This document shows, piece after piece, positions 62,424-64,000 of a stretch of DNA of 64,000 nt. The notes beneath the pieces are model-generated. The model saw nothing but the letters and a program-made list of their open reading frames with translations. It did not search any database and was not told where the DNA came from. Each line of letters starts with the position of its first letter. Within the stretch, counting starts at the first letter, position 1. The stretch covers positions 2,551,001-2,615,000 of the forward strand of contig NC_017857.3 in the NCBI RefSeq assembly GCF_000260985.4, written 5' to 3'. The DNA comes from Methylophaga nitratireducenticrescens. Lineage in GTDB: Bacteria > Pseudomonadota > Gammaproteobacteria > Nitrosococcales > Methylophagaceae. The position numbers and the translations under genes were made by a program.

Positions 62424-62609
62424 TGGTCCGACCTTTGTTGTAGGCAATGTGGGAATTATTCATTACAACGATATTACATCAGCTACAGCGGGATCTAAAC
62501 TCAAAAATCAGGATAATGTGATATAAGTGTTGAATACTGAATCAATGATGTATGGCTTTATCGCAATCATCAACCGTAGACAAGAAATATTCTTAACACT
62601 GGCAGTGTG

Positions 62610-64000
62610 TTATGAACTAGAGTGTGTTTTTACCCGCTGCAGTCTTAACGCATTTAACACAACAGAAAGTGAACTAAACGCCATAGCTGCGCCAGCCACC
62701 CAGGGAGCCAACAAGCCTGCTGCTGCAATTGGAATGCCCAAAGAATTGTAGCCAAATGCCCAGAACAGATTCTGACGAATGTTTCGCACGGTCAGATGAC
62801 TTAACTGAATTGCCGCATCCACAGCGTTTAAATCGGTCCGCATCAACGCGATATCCGCTGTTTCAATCGCCACATCGGTACCACTTCCCATTGCAATACC
62901 AACATCTGCTTCAGCCAGTGCCGGGGCATCATTAATACCATCCCCCACCATTGCCACGACCTGCCCCTGCTGACGTAATTCACGGATTTTATCGGCTTTG
63001 TGTTCCGGCAAAACTTCGGCAATTACCTTATCAATACCCAGCTCAAGCGCAATGGCATCCGCTGTAAGCTGATTATCTCCGGTCAACATAATGACCTGCA
63101 AGCCGCGTTTTTTTAAAGCGCTAATCGCTGGTTTGGCGGTATCCCGAATCGTATCAGCCACCGCCAGCAAGCCAATTACCCGCTGATCTACTGCAATCAA
63201 CATGGCGGTTTTTCCCTGTTTTTCCAGTTGCTGCTGCTGAGTTTGCCAATCCCCCATATCCATATCGTGATCCTGCATCAGTTTTTTGGTTCCCAAACGG
63301 ATTTGGGAGGTTTTGCCGTACACCTCAGCATTACCCATCACCCCATAACCACTAAGAGCAGTAAAATTCTCAACCAGCACATTCTGGGTATTTTGGGCTT
63401 TTAATCCATCAACAATAGCCTGTGCCAGTGGATGTTCTGATTTGCTTTCAATGGCGATGACGATGCCAGCGATAACCGATTTTTCATAATCTTCTGCTAG
63501 CAAAAAATCGGTTAATGCTGGTTTGCCCTGGGTCAACGTACCTGTTTTATCAAACACAATTGCCGTCAATGATTGAGTTAATTCCAGCGTATCGGCCTGC
63601 TTGAATAAAATGCCAGCCTCAGCCGCCCGCCCTGACCCAGCCATAATCGAGGTTGGTGTAGCCAGTCCCAGAGCGCAAGGACAGGCGATAACCAGCACAG
63701 CCACCATGGTTTCCAAAGCTCTGCCAATATCACCAGGGGTAAACCATAACCACCAGAGCAAAAAAGTAATCAGGGCTATCACCACAACCACCGGGACAAA
63801 TACACCCGATACCTTATCAGCCAGACGCTGAATGGGGGCTTTGGAGCCCTGTGCCTGTTCAACCACCCGGACAATCCGGGCCAGGGCAGCGTCTTCACCC
63901 AGATGGGTAGCACGAACCCGTAAAAAACCATTTTTATTAAAGGTGGCACCAACCACTTTGTCATTGACGCTTTTTTCCACCGGCATGCTTTCACCGGTCA
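62610..64000 (-). CDS. copA: Copper-exporting P-type ATPase, C-terminal part (runs off right edge)
   Basis: Heavy-metal P1B ATPase. The visible part starts within the actuator domain motif TGES ([13 protein letters not shown]), then [11 protein letters not shown], the metal-binding CPC in [13 protein letters not shown], phosphorylation site [32 protein letters not shown] and hinge [32 protein letters not shown], and ends with the two membrane helices containing [11 protein letters not shown] and [13 protein letters not shown] as in Cu+ exporters (MSxxS). It exports Cu+ from the cytoplasm and complements the periplasmic copper genes at 9.9-14.2 kb. Confidence 0.95.
   Translation of the reverse strand, partial: TGESMPVEKSVNDKVVGATFNKNGFLRVRATHLGEDAALARIVRVVEQAQGSKAPIQRLADKVSGVFVPVVVVIALITFLLWWLWFTPGDIGRALETMVAVLVIACPCALGLATPTSIMAGSGRAAEAGILFKQADTLELTQSLTAIVFDKTGTLTQGKPALTDFLLAEDYEKSVIAGIVIAIESKSEHPLAQAIVDGLKAQNTQNVLVENFTALSGYGVMGNAEVYGKTSQIRLGTKKLMQDHDMDMGDWQTQQQQLEKQGKTAMLIAVDQRVIGLLAVADTIRDTAKPAISALKKRGLQVIMLTGDNQLTADAIALELGIDKVIAEVLPEHKADKIRELRQQGQVVAMVGDGINDAPALAEADVGIAMGSGTDVAIETADIALMRTDLNAVDAAIQLSHLTVRNIRQNLFWAFGYNSLGIPIAAAGLLAPWVAGAAMAFSSLSVVLNALRLQRVKTHSSS

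Overview
The window reads as a chromosomal segment of a gammaproteobacterium. The support is the set of families present (HtpG, Hsp33, GluQ, ElaA, LprI, CopA/CopB/OprC copper genes, the DUF3649-PepSY-DUF3325 iron operon, IS982) together with a moderately AT-leaning composition. Phosphoribulokinase, an SbtA-type bicarbonate permease and a sulfide:quinone oxidoreductase-like flavoprotein hint at a lineage with autotrophic or sulfur-oxidising ancestry (Thiotrichales/Methylophaga-like is a guess only; the sequence shown does not fix the genus).

Layout. 0-1.2 kb: the 5' part of phosphoribulokinase preceded by N-terminal remnants of fructose-bisphosphatase and fructose-bisphosphate aldolase, i.e. 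a decaying Calvin-cycle cluster. 1.5-9.7 kb: an accessory region with VapBC, ParDE, two HigBA modules, an orphan BrnA-like antitoxin, a small P-loop kinase, an exported VPLPA-CTERM beta-helix protein and a NYN-LOTUS protein with a decayed paralogue. 9.9-14.2 kb: a copper block (Cys/His-rich periplasmic protein, a shrunken two-cupredoxin multicopper oxidase, CopB, an OprC-type TonB receptor). 14.2-25.5 kb: a frameshifted hemolysin III gene, a PRC-barrel protein with 105-bp tandem repeats, a DUF2089-LemA-TPM/PDZ operon, an IS982 remnant, a transporter, two acetyltransferases, DUF6064 and a Tat-type aldo/keto reductase. 25.6-28.1 kb: a three-gene iron-uptake-type operon behind a Fur-box-like site. 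28.4-37.9 kb: a four-gene defence island on the minus strand (Res-like helicase/nuclease, Fic, adenine methyltransferase, PLD-SNF2 helicase). 38-64 kb: mostly housekeeping and signalling genes (SQR-like, hslO, DUF2157, an intact IS982, a second Fic, htpG with a sigma-32-type promoter, a chemoreceptor, two c-di-GMP proteins, SbtA, a CDF transporter, gluQ) ending in a truncated-by-window CopA P-type ATPase.

A small non-autonomous mobile element (about 265 bp, ends GGGCTTGTTGATCTTTCAT, flanked by TA) recurs through the window in full, shortened and decayed forms. It supplies the stop codon of vapC, of the DUF6653 gene and of the DUF3325 gene, supplies the probable start codon of gluQ, and interrupts a DUF421 gene. 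The most promising functional unit for follow-up is the Res-Fic-Mod-PLD/helicase island; the most striking single protein is the multicopper oxidase that keeps all four copper motifs after losing its middle domain. No tRNA, rRNA or CRISPR array was seen.
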